Assembly: GCA_947494645.1 (NCBI GenBank)
Contig: CANLVO010000001.1
Span: forward strand, 2,108,001-2,172,000
From: an uncultured Litoreibacter sp.
GTDB taxonomy: Bacteria; Pseudomonadota; Alphaproteobacteria; Rhodobacterales; Rhodobacteraceae
Reading direction: 5' to 3'
DNA length: 64,000 nt
Shown here piece after piece: positions 1 through 11,052 of the stretch (positions are counted from its first letter, which is position 1; each line of letters begins with the position of its first letter). The translations under genes and the position numbers were made by a program. A model generated the notes under the pieces. It did no database searches, was not told the DNA's origin, and was given only the letters and a program-made list of their open reading frames with translations.

Positions 1-2
1 CA

Positions 3-1322
3 AAGCGCATCACTATCAACTTGTCGCCCGCCGATATGCCGAAAGAAGGCTCGCATTTCGACCTGCCGATCGCGCTGTGCCTTCTGGCAGCGCTTGAAAT
101 TTTACCGCAGGACGAGGTGCAGCGCACCGTGTCATTGGGGGAGCTGTCTTTGGACGGCTCACTCGTTCCCGTTATCGGTACCTTGCCCGCCGCACTTGCG
201 GCGGCTCAGGAAGAATGCACGCTTCTTTGCCCCGACGCCTGTGGTCCGGAAGCCGCCTGGGTCGACAGCACGCGCGTTCTGGCGGCTTCCTCCCTGCATG
301 CCTGCATCCACCATTTCAACGGGAACGCCCCCCTCCAGCCATCTACCCCCGGCGAGGTCGCCCGCGCTGGCCACTCAAAATGCCTGCGCGACGTGAAAGG
401 GCAAGAGCGGGCCAAACGGGCCTTGGAGATTGCGGCGGCCGGGCGACACCATCTGCTGCTGGTCGGCACGCCGGGCTCGGGAAAATCGATGCTGGCAGCA
501 CGCCTACCCGGCATTCTGCCGCCGCTCATGCCCGAAGAAGCGCTGGAGACGTCAATGATCCACTCGCTCGCCGGGCTTTTGGATGAGGGAGGTATCTCTC
601 GCGATCGGCCTTACCGGACCCCGCATCACACGGCTTCAATGGCTGCAATCGTGGGCGGCGGGCGCGGCGCCAAACCCGGCGAAATTTCATTGGCCCACAA
701 CGGCGTGCTCTTTATGGATGAGTTCCCCGAATACCCCCGCGCCGTGCTTGAAACGCTACGCCAGCCAATCGAAACAGGCGACGTCGTCGTGGCCCGCGCC
801 AATGCGCATGTGAAATACCCATGCAAGTTCATGTTGGTCGCCGCCGCCAATCCCTGCCGCTGTGGCTACATGACAGACGCGGCCCGCGCTTGCCCGCGCG
901 CGCCCAATTGCGGGGACGATTATATGGGCCGCATCTCTGGGCCCTTGATGGACAGGTTCGACCTGCGCATCGATGTGCCACCGGTGGCGTATACTGACCT
1001 TGACCTGCCTGCCTCGGGTCGCAGCTCGGAAGAGATATCTCAACGCGTCGCGGACGCCCGAGACAGGCAAACAGAACGCTATGCTGGCGTCGATGAGGTC
1101 CGCGTGAACGCTGATGTCGATGGGGAGATGCTCAAAGAGGTGACGTCCTTAGACACCGACGGCGCGGCGCTTTTGGCTCGCGCGGCAGAGCATTACCGGC
1201 TTTCTGCGCGCAGCTACCACCGCGTGCTCCGCGTCGCTAGAACGGTGGCCGACTTGGCAGGAAGCGATGCGGTTCTGCCCAATCACGTGGCTGAAGCGGT
1301 CAGTTACCGCGTTGCCAACTAG
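3..1322 (+). CDS. comM: YifB/ComM family Mg-chelatase-like AAA+ ATPase (5' truncated by window edge)
   Basis: Frame is open from the window edge (KRITINLSPADMPKEGSHFDLPIAL); Walker A GTPGSGKS; C-terminal Mg-chelatase-like motifs. Confidence 0.88.
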   Translation, partial: KRITINLSPADMPKEGSHFDLPIALCLLAALEILPQDEVQRTVSLGELSLDGSLVPVIGTLPAALAAAQEECTLLCPDACGPEAAWVDSTRVLAASSLHACIHHFNGNAPLQPSTPGEVARAGHSKCLRDVKGQERAKRALEIAAAGRHHLLLVGTPGSGKSMLAARLPGILPPLMPEEALETSMIHSLAGLLDEGGISRDRPYRTPHHTASMAAIVGGGRGAKPGEISLAHNGVLFMDEFPEYPRAVLETLRQPIETGDVVVARANAHVKYPCKFMLVAAANPCRCGYMTDAARACPRAPNCGDDYMGRISGPLMDRFDLRIDVPPVAYTDLDLPASGRSSEEISQRVADARDRQTERYAGVDEVRVNADVDGEMLKEVTSLDTDGAALLARAAEHYRLSARSYHRVLRVARTVADLAGSDAVLPNHVAEAVSYRVAN

Positions 1323-1324
1323 GT

Positions 1325-2275
1325 TTACGATTTACTTGCGACCCGGCCCTCAATCGCTTCCCAAAGCTTCGCCGTGACGTTCACGCCGTCAAACCGCTCC
1401 AGCTCTTGAAGCCCGGTAGGTGACGTCACGTTGATCTCCGTCAGCCAACCGCCAATCACGTCGATACCAACGAAAACTTGCCCGCGATCCTTAAGGTCTT
1501 TGCCGATACGGGCGCAGATCTCGAGATCGCGCTCGGTCAGGGTCGTCTTCTCTGCTCGGCCGCCGACATGCATGTTCGACCGGGTCTCACCCGCCGCAGG
1601 CACTCGGTTGATGCCACCCACAGGTTCCCCGTCGATCAGGATGACACGCTTGTCCCCTTTGGCGACGTCCGGCAAAAACTTCTGCATGATCAGCGGCTCG
1701 CGGTTGATGCCTGCAAACAGCTCGTGCAGCGAGTTGAGATTGCGGTCGTTCTCATCCAGCTTGAACACCCCCGCGCCGCCATTGCCATAGAGCGGCTTGA
1801 GGATCACCGCACCATGCGCCTCTTTAAAGGCTTTCAGTGTACCCAGATCCCGCGCAATCGCAGTTGGGGGTGTCAGGTCAGGGTAATCCAGCACCTTCAG
1901 CTTCTCGGGCCAATTGCGCACCCATGTAGGATCATTCACTACCAAAGTGTCGGGATGAATGCGGTCTAAGAGATGTGTCGTCGTTATATAGCCCATGTCA
2001 AAAGGCGGATCCTGACGCAGCCAAACGACGTCCCAATCGGCGAGATCAACCTCTTTCAGCGGGCCAAGGCTGAAATGGTTATCTTTCTCACGACGCACCT
2101 CAAGATCATGCCCTTTGGCCAGCACCCGGCCTTCACGGTAAGACAGCATGTCAGGCGTGTAGAAAAACAGGCTGTGGCCGCGCGCCTGCGCCTCCTCCGC
2201 AATGCGGAAACTGCTATCGCCGTCGATATCAATCGCGTTGATCGGGTCCATTTGGATGGCGACTTTCAAGGCCAT
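1325..2275 (-). CDS. gshB: Glutathione synthetase
   Basis: [34 protein letters not shown]...; ATP-grasp motif [14 protein letters not shown]. Start placed at MALK rather than the upstream ATG. Confidence 0.93.
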   Translation of the reverse strand: MALKVAIQMDPINAIDIDGDSSFRIAEEAQARGHSLFFYTPDMLSYREGRVLAKGHDLEVRREKDNHFSLGPLKEVDLADWDVVWLRQDPPFDMGYITTTHLLDRIHPDTLVVNDPTWVRNWPEKLKVLDYPDLTPPTAIARDLGTLKAFKEAHGAVILKPLYGNGGAGVFKLDENDRNLNSLHELFAGINREPLIMQKFLPDVAKGDKRVILIDGEPVGGINRVPAAGETRSNMHVGGRAEKTTLTERDLEICARIGKDLKDRGQVFVGIDVIGGWLTEINVTSPTGLQELERFDGVNVTAKLWEAIEGRVASKS

Positions 2276-2361
2276 GTGCGGTCTCCTGCAATGTTGCAGG
2301 GCATACATGACGCGATCTCGCCGCGCAGGCAATCTAAGATAGGCGCAGACGCGCTGTGCAA

Positions 2362-2715
2362 TCAGGCAGCAAGTGCATTCTCAAGAATAGAAAGCTGACC
2401 GCTGGCGTCGACCAAAGCCACGTCAAACCGACTGTCGGTTTCTTGCCCTGATGGCTGGCTCGCCAAGAACATGCTAGCGCAGTTATAAAGCCGGGCCATC
2501 TGGCGAGGCGACACGCGCTCCGCAGCGCGGGCATGAGTCGCGCTTTTCTTCACCTCAATGAACACTGTCTGGCCATCTTTCTGAGCGATGAGATCAAGCT
2601 CGCCATGTCGGGTCCGATATCGCCGTTCCGCAATGCTGTAGCCACGGCCCAGATAGCTCCGCTCGACAATTGCTTCGGCAGAAAGCCCTGCGTGGTAGCT
2701 GACCGACCCGCTCAA
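2362..2715 (-). CDS. YraN family protein (UPF0102, endonuclease-like)
   Basis: [45 protein letters not shown] pattern. Confidence 0.85.
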   Translation of the reverse strand: MSGSVSYHAGLSAEAIVERSYLGRGYSIAERRYRTRHGELDLIAQKDGQTVFIEVKKSATHARAAERVSPRQMARLYNCASMFLASQPSGQETDSRFDVALVDASGQLSILENALAA

Positions 2716-3578
2716 CTTTCCTGCTGCCCCAGTTTCAATGCCATTTGATAGACCTCTCGTCGTTTCGCACCGGTAGCTTCCACGACATTGGCTACTGCAT
2801 CCTTAACGCTGCCCTGTTGCAATGCAGATTTCAGCATGTCTTGCAGAGCATTCTCGTCAATTTGGGTCTTCTCGCCCCGTGCGACCAACAACACAACTTC
2901 GCCTTTAAGGCTGCGTCCCGCCATCTCTGCGGTCAATTCTGATAAGGGCGCTCGGCGCACCTCCTCGAATTTCTTCGTCAGCTCCCGCGCCATCACGGCC
3001 TCCCGATCCGGCCCGAACACCTCAACCATATCCGCTAATGATTTCTCCACCCGGTTGGGAGATTCGTAGAACACCAATGTGCCCGGGACCTCCGCCAGAG
3101 AGCGAAGGTAGCTTTGCCGAGCCCCTTTGGCGCTGGGCGCAAATCCCGCGAAAAAGAAGCTGTCTGTCGCAAGACCCGACACCGCCAAAGCCGCCAAAAC
3201 CGCGGAAGGGCCCGGTGCAGATGTCACCAAATGGCCCGCATCCGCCACAACGCGGCCCAGCTGGTAGCCGGGGTCAGCAATCAGTGGCGTGCCAGCTTCC
3301 GATGCGTAGGCCACCGACTTGCCCTCTTCAAGCGCACGCAGCAGTCGCGGCCGTTGCCCCTCGCCGTTGTGGTCATGGTATGACAGCAAAGTTCGTCCCT
3401 CCAACGCTATGCCGTGAATATCCATCAGTTTGCGCAAAGATCGCGTATCTTCTGCGGCCAGAACGTCTGCCGAGGCCAGAATATCGAGCGCCCTGAGCGT
3501 AATGTCGCGCGCAGTTCCAATCGGGGTGGCCAGAAAATAGAGCCCCACGGGGAGATTTACGCGATTTGCTGCAGTCAT
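2712..3578 (-). CDS. rsmI: 16S rRNA (cytidine(1402)-2'-O)-methyltransferase
   Basis: LYFLATPIGTARDITLRALDILASADVLAAEDTRSLRKL; 4-bp overlap with the yraN ORF. Confidence 0.92.
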   Translation of the reverse strand: MTAANRVNLPVGLYFLATPIGTARDITLRALDILASADVLAAEDTRSLRKLMDIHGIALEGRTLLSYHDHNGEGQRPRLLRALEEGKSVAYASEAGTPLIADPGYQLGRVVADAGHLVTSAPGPSAVLAALAVSGLATDSFFFAGFAPSAKGARQSYLRSLAEVPGTLVFYESPNRVEKSLADMVEVFGPDREAVMARELTKKFEEVRRAPLSELTAEMAGRSLKGEVVLLVARGEKTQIDENALQDMLKSALQQGSVKDAVANVVEATGAKRREVYQMALKLGQQES

Positions 3579-3688
3579 GATGTTTGCGCGGTCCTTCACG
3601 TTTACTTGACCCGCCAGAGCGCCTAGTTTGCGGCTGGAACAGTAGGGCCCGACAATGCGGTTCTGCAGTGAGCAGGGAGATATGGCTT

Positions 3689-4861
3689 ATGTTCAACGTT
3701 TTAGGAATGGCCCGCAAGGGCCGCAGCTTGGTGGCGGCGCTTGGGGTGACCGCAGCAGTCGCGGCATGTGATGTGGCATTGCCCACCGTCTCTGGTGGCG
3801 GGGAGGCATTGAACGAGGGCGATGCGGTTACGGTTGCCCTTCTGGTACCCTACGGCTCACCTACGCCGGGCGACGAGGGGCTTGCACGCTCTCTGGAAAA
3901 CGCGGCACGTCTCGCGGCTGCAGATTTGGGTGGTAGCGTGAACTTGAAAGTGTACCGGACGGCAGGTCAGGCCGGAACGGCTGCTGCGGTGGCAGATCAG
4001 GCAATTGCCGAAGGGGCACAGATCATTGTCGGGCCACTGCGCTCGGATGCCGCCAATGCCGCCGCTGTCGCTGCACGTGATGACGGCGTCAATGTACTCG
4101 CGTTCTCGAATAACACCTCCATCGCCGGCGGCAACCTGTTCGTGCTGGGCAACACGTTCGACAATATCGCTTCCCGGATGATGAACTACGCCAGATCACA
4201 AGGCCGCTCCAGCGTTGTGGTTGTGGCGCCCCGTACACCTGTGGGCGAGATCGCCAAGTCGTCAATCACCCGTGCAGCCGCGGGCGCGAATGTACAAATC
4301 GTAGGCGACGGCTCCTTCGAATTTAGCCAAGAAGGCATCGCCAGTGCCGTTCCAGCAATTGCGGAAACTGTACGGTCCTCGGGGGCCACGGCGATTATGC
4401 TCACGGATGACAGCGCGGGTGCATTGCCGCTCTTGGCCGAACTGCTGCCTGGTGCGGGCATCGACCCGTCTTCCGTTAAGTATATGGGCCTCACCCGCTG
4501 GGACGTGCCGCCACAAACGCTCACCCTGCAAGGGCTTGAGGGCGGCTGGTTCGCCCTCCCTGACCCGTCCCTGACCTCGCAGTTCAACGCGCGCTACCAA
4601 ACCGCCTATGGCAACCCGCCGCACCCGCTGGCCGGGCTCGCCTATGACGGTGTGGCCGCTGTCGGGGCGCTTGCGGCGAAAAATCTCAAGGCAACAGGTG
4701 GCAACCTGACGCAAAGCTCTGGTTTTGCGGGCGTGAACGGGGTATTCCGCCTCAAACGTGATGGCACCGTGCAACGGGCCCTCGCGATTGCTCAAGTCAC
4801 CAATGCTCAGGTCAGAATTGTCGATGCAGCGCCAAAGTCTTTCTCTAGCGGCGGGTTCTGA
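3689..4861 (+). CDS. Penicillin-binding protein activator / ABC substrate-binding-like lipoprotein (LpoA/YraM-like)
   Basis: Lipobox-like VAACDVALP; periplasmic-binding fold (VALLVPYGSPTPGDEGLARSLENAARLA; IIVGPLRSDAANAAA). Confidence 0.78.
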   Translation: MFNVLGMARKGRSLVAALGVTAAVAACDVALPTVSGGGEALNEGDAVTVALLVPYGSPTPGDEGLARSLENAARLAAADLGGSVNLKVYRTAGQAGTAAAVADQAIAEGAQIIVGPLRSDAANAAAVAARDDGVNVLAFSNNTSIAGGNLFVLGNTFDNIASRMMNYARSQGRSSVVVVAPRTPVGEIAKSSITRAAAGANVQIVGDGSFEFSQEGIASAVPAIAETVRSSGATAIMLTDDSAGALPLLAELLPGAGIDPSSVKYMGLTRWDVPPQTLTLQGLEGGWFALPDPSLTSQFNARYQTAYGNPPHPLAGLAYDGVAAVGALAAKNLKATGGNLTQSSGFAGVNGVFRLKRDGTVQRALAIAQVTNAQVRIVDAAPKSFSSGGF

Positions 4862-7643
4862 TCCGCTGGCAGATTTGACCGACACACAGACGCCGGGGGA
4901 TTTGATCTGCCCGGCGTCTGACATTTTTGATCTGGATGCGGTCACTGCCGAGCTTGACGCCGCTATTGCAGACTGCACCACCGCCCGCGACATACGTGAC
5001 GCAACGGTTGCGCGCCTGAAGGCCGCCAACACTGAGGGCCGCAAGAGGCTGGCAGAGGCTTTTGCCGCCGAACCAATGGCCGGGTATCCGCTGACCCATT
5101 CCTACACCTACCTAACCGACGGATTGGTGCGCGCAACTTTGCATGTCGCCCAAACTCATCTCCATCCGCTACCAAATCCGACGGAATCTGAGCGGTTGGC
5201 CCTCATGGCCATCGGCGGCTATGGGCGCGGCGAGATGGCCCCCTTCTCAGATGTCGACCTGCTGTTTCTGACCCCGTACAAGATCACTGCGTGGGCCGAG
5301 AGCGTCATCGAGTCGATGCTCTACATCCTGTGGGATCTCAAGCTGAAGGTCGGCCACGCCTCGCGCACCGTGCAGGACTGCCTGCGGCTGGGCCGCGAGG
5401 ATTACACGATCCGCACCGCCCTGCTGGAGCACCGCCTGATCGCAGGCCAAGCGCCTCTGGCCGAGGAGCTGGACCGCCGCCTCTGGGACGAATTGTTCGC
5501 TGGCACCGCGCGGGAATTCGTCGAGGCCAAGTTGGAAGAGCGCGCCGAGCGCCTGCGCCGCCACGGCGGGCAGCGCTATCTGGTCGAACCGAATGTCAAA
5601 GAGGGCAAGGGCGGGCTGCGCGACCTTCAATCACTGCTTTGGGTCGCCAAATACACGCGTCGTTTGCCCACGGTCGCAGCGCTTGTCGACGCAGGCGTTT
5701 TCACCGAGGACGAGCGGGACGACTTTGCCGCCGCCGAGAATTTCCTACTGGTTGCCCGCTCACATCTGCATCTCGCCGCGAACCGCGCAAATGAGGTGCT
5801 CAGCTTCGACATGCAGGTGGAGGTAGCCGACCGCATGGAGTACCGCGACCATGGCGGTCGCCGCGCTGTAGAGCATTTCATGCAAGACTATTTCCGCCAC
5901 GCCACCCGGGTGGGCGAGCTCACGCGCATCCTTCTGACCGACCTTGAAGCGCAACACGTGAAACAAGCTCCGGCGATCATAACCATGTTTCGCAATGCCC
6001 GCCGAAAGAAACTGAAACCAGGCTACGCGTTGACGCACAATAGGCTCGATGTGTCCGATCCTGACGCGTTTCTAAGCGACCCTCTGAGCTTGCTGCGGGT
6101 CTTTGAGGAGGCCCTGCGCACGGGCTACCTGATCCACCCCAACCTGATGCGGTTGATCGACGCCAACCTGCATCTGCTCGACGAAAAGACCCGCTGGAAT
6201 AAAGACGCGTCCAAGATTTTCCTCGACACGCTCCTGAAACACGGGAACCCGGAACGCGCCCTGCGGCGGATGAACGAGTTGGGCGTCTTGGGGGCATTTA
6301 TCCCCGAATTTGGCAACATCATCGCGATGATGCAGTTCAACATGTATCACAGCTACACGGTCGACGAGCATACGATTCAGACGATCTCTGTGCTCGCGCA
6401 GATCGAGCGCGAGGAGTTGATCGAGGAGCTCCCCGTCGCATCCTCAATCCTCAAGCGCGGCATAAATCGCAAGGTCATTTATGTGGCGTTGCTGGTGCAT
6501 GACTTGGGTAAAGGCCAGAAAGAGGATCACTCTATTCTGGGCGCGAAGATTGCACGGAACGTAGCGCCTCGGCTCGGTCTGAACCCTGAAGAATGCGAGA
6601 CAGTAGAATGGCTTGTGCGCCACCACCTGCTGATGTCCGACATGGCTCAAAAACGTGACATTGCCGACCCTCGTACCGTGCGCGACTTTGCCAAGGCGGT
6701 CAAAACCGTCAAACGGCTCGACCTGCTTTGCGTTTTGACCGTCTGCGACATTCGCGGCGTCGGGCCTGATGTGTGGAACAACTGGAAGGCCTCCCTTATC
6801 CGTGCCCTCTACCGCCAGACCAAACGCGGGTTGGAGAATGGGATGGAAGCGCTCAACCGCGAGGAACGCGGCTCCGAGGCCAAGAAAAACTTGCGCGCCG
6901 CCCTGCCCGATTGGGACAAGAAGGACATGCGCCAAGAGACATCGCGCCACTATCCGCCTTACTGGCAAGGCCTGCATGTCACCGCCCATGTCGATTTCGC
7001 CGAGCTACTGCTGGGCCTTGATGCCGATGAAATCCGCGTCAAGCTGACCCCCGACGAGGACCGTGACGCCACGCGGGTTTGCTTCGCCATCGCGGATCAT
7101 CCGGGCATTTTCAGCCGCATGTGCGGGGCTTTGGCCCTGGTTGGTGCCAATGTCGTTGACGCCCGCACTTACACCACCAAGGACGGGTTCGCGACAGCCG
7201 CCTTCTGGATCCAGGACATCGAAGGCAGCCCCTATGAGGCTGGCAAACTGCCACGTCTGAAATCCATGATCGAGAAGACTTTGAAAGGTGAGGTCATCGC
7301 GCGTGAGGCGTTGAAGACGCGCGACAAAGTTAAGAAACGCGAATCTAAGTTCACCGTTCCCACCTCGATCATTTTCGACAATGACGGCTCAGAAATTTAC
7401 ACGATCATCGAGGTCGACACCCGCGACCGGCCGGGGCTGCTCTTTGATCTGACCAGCACGCTAGCAGCCTCAAACATCTACATCGCCTCCGCCGTCATCG
7501 CGACCTACGGCGCACAGGTGGTCGACACGTTCTACGTCAAAGACATGTTCGGGCTGAAATTCCACTCCAAGGACAAACAGGCCAGCATCGAAAAACGCCT
7601 CCGCGCCGCCATCACTCAAGGCGTCGAAAGGGCCGCGCCGTGA
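4824..7643 (+). CDS. glnD: [Protein-PII] uridylyltransferase/uridylyl-removing enzyme
   Basis: GGYGRGEMAPFSDVDLLFL nucleotidyltransferase motif, HD motif (VHDLGKGQKEDHS), two C-terminal ACT domains. N-terminus probably overlaps the preceding gene. Confidence 0.95.
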   Translation: MQRQSLSLAAGSDPLADLTDTQTPGDLICPASDIFDLDAVTAELDAAIADCTTARDIRDATVARLKAANTEGRKRLAEAFAAEPMAGYPLTHSYTYLTDGLVRATLHVAQTHLHPLPNPTESERLALMAIGGYGRGEMAPFSDVDLLFLTPYKITAWAESVIESMLYILWDLKLKVGHASRTVQDCLRLGREDYTIRTALLEHRLIAGQAPLAEELDRRLWDELFAGTAREFVEAKLEERAERLRRHGGQRYLVEPNVKEGKGGLRDLQSLLWVAKYTRRLPTVAALVDAGVFTEDERDDFAAAENFLLVARSHLHLAANRANEVLSFDMQVEVADRMEYRDHGGRRAVEHFMQDYFRHATRVGELTRILLTDLEAQHVKQAPAIITMFRNARRKKLKPGYALTHNRLDVSDPDAFLSDPLSLLRVFEEALRTGYLIHPNLMRLIDANLHLLDEKTRWNKDASKIFLDTLLKHGNPERALRRMNELGVLGAFIPEFGNIIAMMQFNMYHSYTVDEHTIQTISVLAQIEREELIEELPVASSILKRGINRKVIYVALLVHDLGKGQKEDHSILGAKIARNVAPRLGLNPEECETVEWLVRHHLLMSDMAQKRDIADPRTVRDFAKAVKTVKRLDLLCVLTVCDIRGVGPDVWNNWKASLIRALYRQTKRGLENGMEALNREERGSEAKKNLRAALPDWDKKDMRQETSRHYPPYWQGLHVTAHVDFAELLLGLDADEIRVKLTPDEDRDATRVCFAIADHPGIFSRMCGALALVGANVVDARTYTTKDGFATAAFWIQDIEGSPYEAGKLPRLKSMIEKTLKGEVIAREALKTRDKVKKRESKFTVPTSIIFDNDGSEIYTIIEVDTRDRPGLLFDLTSTLAASNIYIASAVIATYGAQVVDTFYVKDMFGLKFHSKDKQASIEKRLRAAITQGVERAAP

Positions 7644-7700
7644 AAAGCTTGACCGGGCATTCGGGAACTCGAATAGTCGGGGGCTAACTGGGCGTGGCTT

Positions 7701-8705
7701 ATGGTTCTTGAGCATTTAAAGGAAATTTCGCTGGCGATGATCGCTGTCGGCGTGGCTGCAACCATCATCTTGCCTGATTTCAAGTCGCGGCGGCGGCTGG
7801 TGACCGTAACGGCCGTTTTCTTGGGGGCCATCGTCACTCTCACTGATTACTGGCTCATCGCCAAAACGGATCGCGGCATTGATGACCGGATTGCCTGCAT
7901 GCTCTACCCCGAAGGCGAGGTGTGTGCGAAGGCCTTTGCCAGCCAGATCCCGACACCCTTTGATGGCTACACTTCCTTCTGGCGCAGCGAGCCGCTCTAC
8001 AACGCCGACTGGCAAACTGTCGAGGCCGATACGACGCGCCAGCTTCTTGGCACGTTGCAGTCGCCCCATGACGGGGTGCTGAAGCTGGAAAACCTCGCCA
8101 TTCATTCCGCCCGCACCACGCGGCTGTCTTTCATCGGCAACACCGCGCTTTACGAAATCGAGCTGAGCGCCGAAGACCACGAAGACCTTGTTCTGGTCCT
8201 GCTAGCCCTGCCTGGCCGCACGGTTGTCCTGGATGGAAGCAATGACCCCGTCTATAAAATAGCGGCCTCCGGCAAGCTGCGGCTCAACAGTGCGAAAGAA
8301 GTGGAGGAATATATCCGCTTCTTCTTCAGCTACATTCGCGGAAAGCATGGCACGTTTGACCTTGTGGAGGACAGCTCCAGCCTGAACTGGACCGCGACGG
8401 CCACCGGAGAGACAAAGCTCGACGCCATGCGCGCCGTCGAACCGCTTGAGCTGATTGAATACGACCCGGAGAACAAGACTTGGCTCTTCTTCGGATATGC
8501 GGCATTCCGGGACGTGCTGTTTTCGTCGAAGTTCGAGGTCTCCCCATTGGGCCTCGTGGTGATGTCGGAGGAGGCCTTTATTCAGGAGGGCTTGCCGCTG
8601 CGCGAGCTCGACTTCACCTATCACGACTGGGGCTTCAAGGTCGGCTGGATCGACCATGAGGCAAAAGACAAAAGCGAAACGGTAACGCCCCCGGATGAAA
8701 ACTAG
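7701..8705 (+). CDS. Hypothetical membrane-anchored protein
   Basis: 334-aa ORF with N-terminal hydrophobic segments, between glnD and murJ; no family recognised. Confidence 0.65.
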   Translation: MVLEHLKEISLAMIAVGVAATIILPDFKSRRRLVTVTAVFLGAIVTLTDYWLIAKTDRGIDDRIACMLYPEGEVCAKAFASQIPTPFDGYTSFWRSEPLYNADWQTVEADTTRQLLGTLQSPHDGVLKLENLAIHSARTTRLSFIGNTALYEIELSAEDHEDLVLVLLALPGRTVVLDGSNDPVYKIAASGKLRLNSAKEVEEYIRFFFSYIRGKHGTFDLVEDSSSLNWTATATGETKLDAMRAVEPLELIEYDPENKTWLFFGYAAFRDVLFSSKFEVSPLGLVVMSEEAFIQEGLPLRELDFTYHDWGFKVGWIDHEAKDKSETVTPPDEN

Positions 8706-8725
8706 CCGCGCTATGGAGCTTTCAA

Positions 8726-10288
8726 TTGACCACGCCTGAGGCCTCTTCCAAGCGCCCCATCCGCCTGATGCGCGGCTTTGCGACCGTGGGTGTCTGGACA
8801 CTGCTGTCGCGCATCGCTGGATTTGTGCGCGACGTGCTCATTGCGGGTTTTCTTGGCTCCGGCCCCGTGGCTGAAGCTTTTCTGATCGCCTTCTCACTGC
8901 CCAATATGTTTCGCCGCTTCTTTGCGGAAGGCGCCTTCAATATGGCTTTCGTGCCGATGTTTTCTAAGAAGGTCGAAAGTGGCGAGGCCCCGCTGGAGTT
9001 CGCCCGCGACGCCTTTACCGGGCTGGCGACCATCCTGATCCTCTTCACCGTGCTGGCGCAGATCTTCATGCCCGCTTTGGTCCTGCTGATGGCCTCCGGT
9101 TTTTCCGGCGACGAGCGCCTGCCGCTGGCCACGCTCTTTGGACGGATCGCCTTCCCCTATATCCTGTTCATCTCGCTGGCGGCACTTCTCTCCGGCGTAC
9201 TCAATGCGACGGGGCGCTTTGCGGCGGCCGCAGCCGCGCCCGTGTTGCTGAACATCCTGTTTATCTCTTCTGTCACTGCCGCCTACTTTCTCGGCTGGGA
9301 CATCGGCCTGACGCTGGCATGGACAGTCCCCATCGCGGGTATCGCACAACTCGCCTTGGTCTGGGTTGCCGCCGCTCGCGCGGGTTACCGCCTCATCCCC
9401 AAACGGCCGCGCCTCACACCGGAATTGAAACGCTTGGCGATCATCGCTGCCCCCGCTGCGCTCGCAGGTGGCGTGGTGCAGATCAACCTGCTGGTCGGTC
9501 GCAACGTTGCCAGCTGGACGGAAGGCGCAATCGCCTGGGTCAACTATGCCGACCGGCTCTACCAACTGCCTTTGGGCGTGGTGGCCATTGCCATTGGCGT
9601 CGTGCTGCTGCCAGAGCTGTCACGCCGCTTGCAATCGGGTGATACCGCTGGCGGTCAAGAAGCCTTTAGCCGCGCCGGAGAGGTCGCCCTGGCCCTTACC
9701 TTGCCCTGCGCCATTGCGTTGATGGTGGTGCCTCTGCCGATGATATCCGTGCTCTTCGAGCGGGGTCAGTTCACTTCGGATGACGCTGCCGCCACGGCCC
9801 TCGCTGTTGCAGTATACGGGCTGGGGCTGCCCGCATTCGTACTGCAGAAGATCTTCCAGCCGCTCTACTTCGCCCGCGAAGACACCAAAAGCCCCTTCAA
9901 ATTTGCGCTGGTCTCCATGGTGGTTAACGCGGTGATCGCGGTTGGGCTGTGGCCCTATCTCGACTATCTCGCAGCGGCTTTGGCCACCACCTTGGCAGGC
10001 TGGACGATGGCCTGGCAGCTTTGGCGCGGCAGCCGCAAATTCGGTCAGGCTGCGGTGTTTGACGCGAGGTTTAAGTCGCGTATGCCCCGCATCCTCATCG
10101 CTTCGATCTTGTTGGGCGTGGTCCTCTATGCGCTGCAAGTGATGTTGCTGCCGCTTCTTGGCACGCCAGGGTGGAGATATGCAGCCCTCGCGATACTGCT
10201 GATCCTAGGCGGCGTCGCCTATTACCTGATCGGTAAGGGGATTGGCGCGTTCAACGCGGCGGACTTGAAAGCATCAATGCGGCGCTAG
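8726..10288 (+). CDS. murJ: Lipid II flippase (TTG start)
   Basis: GVWTLLSRIAGFVRDVLIAGFLGSGPVAEAFLIAFSLPNMFRRFFAEGAFN is characteristic of MurJ/MviN. Confidence 0.95.
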   Translation: MTTPEASSKRPIRLMRGFATVGVWTLLSRIAGFVRDVLIAGFLGSGPVAEAFLIAFSLPNMFRRFFAEGAFNMAFVPMFSKKVESGEAPLEFARDAFTGLATILILFTVLAQIFMPALVLLMASGFSGDERLPLATLFGRIAFPYILFISLAALLSGVLNATGRFAAAAAAPVLLNILFISSVTAAYFLGWDIGLTLAWTVPIAGIAQLALVWVAAARAGYRLIPKRPRLTPELKRLAIIAAPAALAGGVVQINLLVGRNVASWTEGAIAWVNYADRLYQLPLGVVAIAIGVVLLPELSRRLQSGDTAGGQEAFSRAGEVALALTLPCAIALMVVPLPMISVLFERGQFTSDDAAATALAVAVYGLGLPAFVLQKIFQPLYFAREDTKSPFKFALVSMVVNAVIAVGLWPYLDYLAAALATTLAGWTMAWQLWRGSRKFGQAAVFDARFKSRMPRILIASILLGVVLYALQVMLLPLLGTPGWRYAALAILLILGGVAYYLIGKGIGAFNAADLKASMRR

Positions 10289-10974
10289 TCTCGCCGAAGC
10301 TTGGCCACCACCCGCGCCCAGCCGCCGGGGCTCACAACGAATGACAGCAAAAAACCGGCCATAAATCCGGCGACGTCCGCGATCCAATCGTAACCGGCGC
10401 CAAAGAAAATGCCGAAGACTAGTTGGAACGCCAAGAGAAACCCGATCAGTGTAAAGGCGCGCATGGTGTTGGCTCCAACGGCAGCCAGCTGCACCCAAAG
10501 CAGGAACGTAAACGCGCCAATCAAACCGTACCCGCCCGGATAGGCCCCGATCAGCGGCGCATTGACAGAGACCAGTTCCCCATAGACCAGCGCCCCAAAG
10601 ATCGAGGAGACAAAGAATACTGCCAGCACTGCCCACGCGGCAAAGATTTCGCCTACGGCTTTTCCGATTGCCAACACGATCACCACCGCAAATGCGGCAT
10701 GTGTGAAGGAGCCGTGGAGGAAAGGGTAACTCACGAAACGCATCAGCTGCTCCGGCGGGAATTGCCCGGTGGAGCGCATGAACTCCCAAACAGCGGGCAG
10801 GAACCCATAATCTTCGAGCGCTGTCAGCCGCCATCCAATGGCTTGCGGCCCGCCTGCCAAACCGGCTTCGCCCGTTTGCAAGACGATCTCGACCGCCGCG
10901 ATCACCATGGCCAGCGCCACGACCACGGCTGGCACGGAGTTGAACGGGCTTTCATCCGCGTGGGGGTTGTGCAT
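10285..10974 (-). CDS. Rhomboid family intramembrane serine protease-like protein
   Basis: MHNPHADESPFNSVPAVVV...; multi-TM; LMRFVSYPFLHGSFTHAAF. Start placed at the ATG at 10974. Confidence 0.75.
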   Translation of the reverse strand: MHNPHADESPFNSVPAVVVALAMVIAAVEIVLQTGEAGLAGGPQAIGWRLTALEDYGFLPAVWEFMRSTGQFPPEQLMRFVSYPFLHGSFTHAAFAVVIVLAIGKAVGEIFAAWAVLAVFFVSSIFGALVYGELVSVNAPLIGAYPGGYGLIGAFTFLLWVQLAAVGANTMRAFTLIGFLLAFQLVFGIFFGAGYDWIADVAGFMAGFLLSFVVSPGGWARVVAKLRRD

Positions 10975-11052
10975 GGTGCCTTGCTCCGGTTGACCTCTGT
11001 TTGGCCCATCGGTAAGCGATGACGCAGCAACATTCCAGACGGAGCGCCCCTG

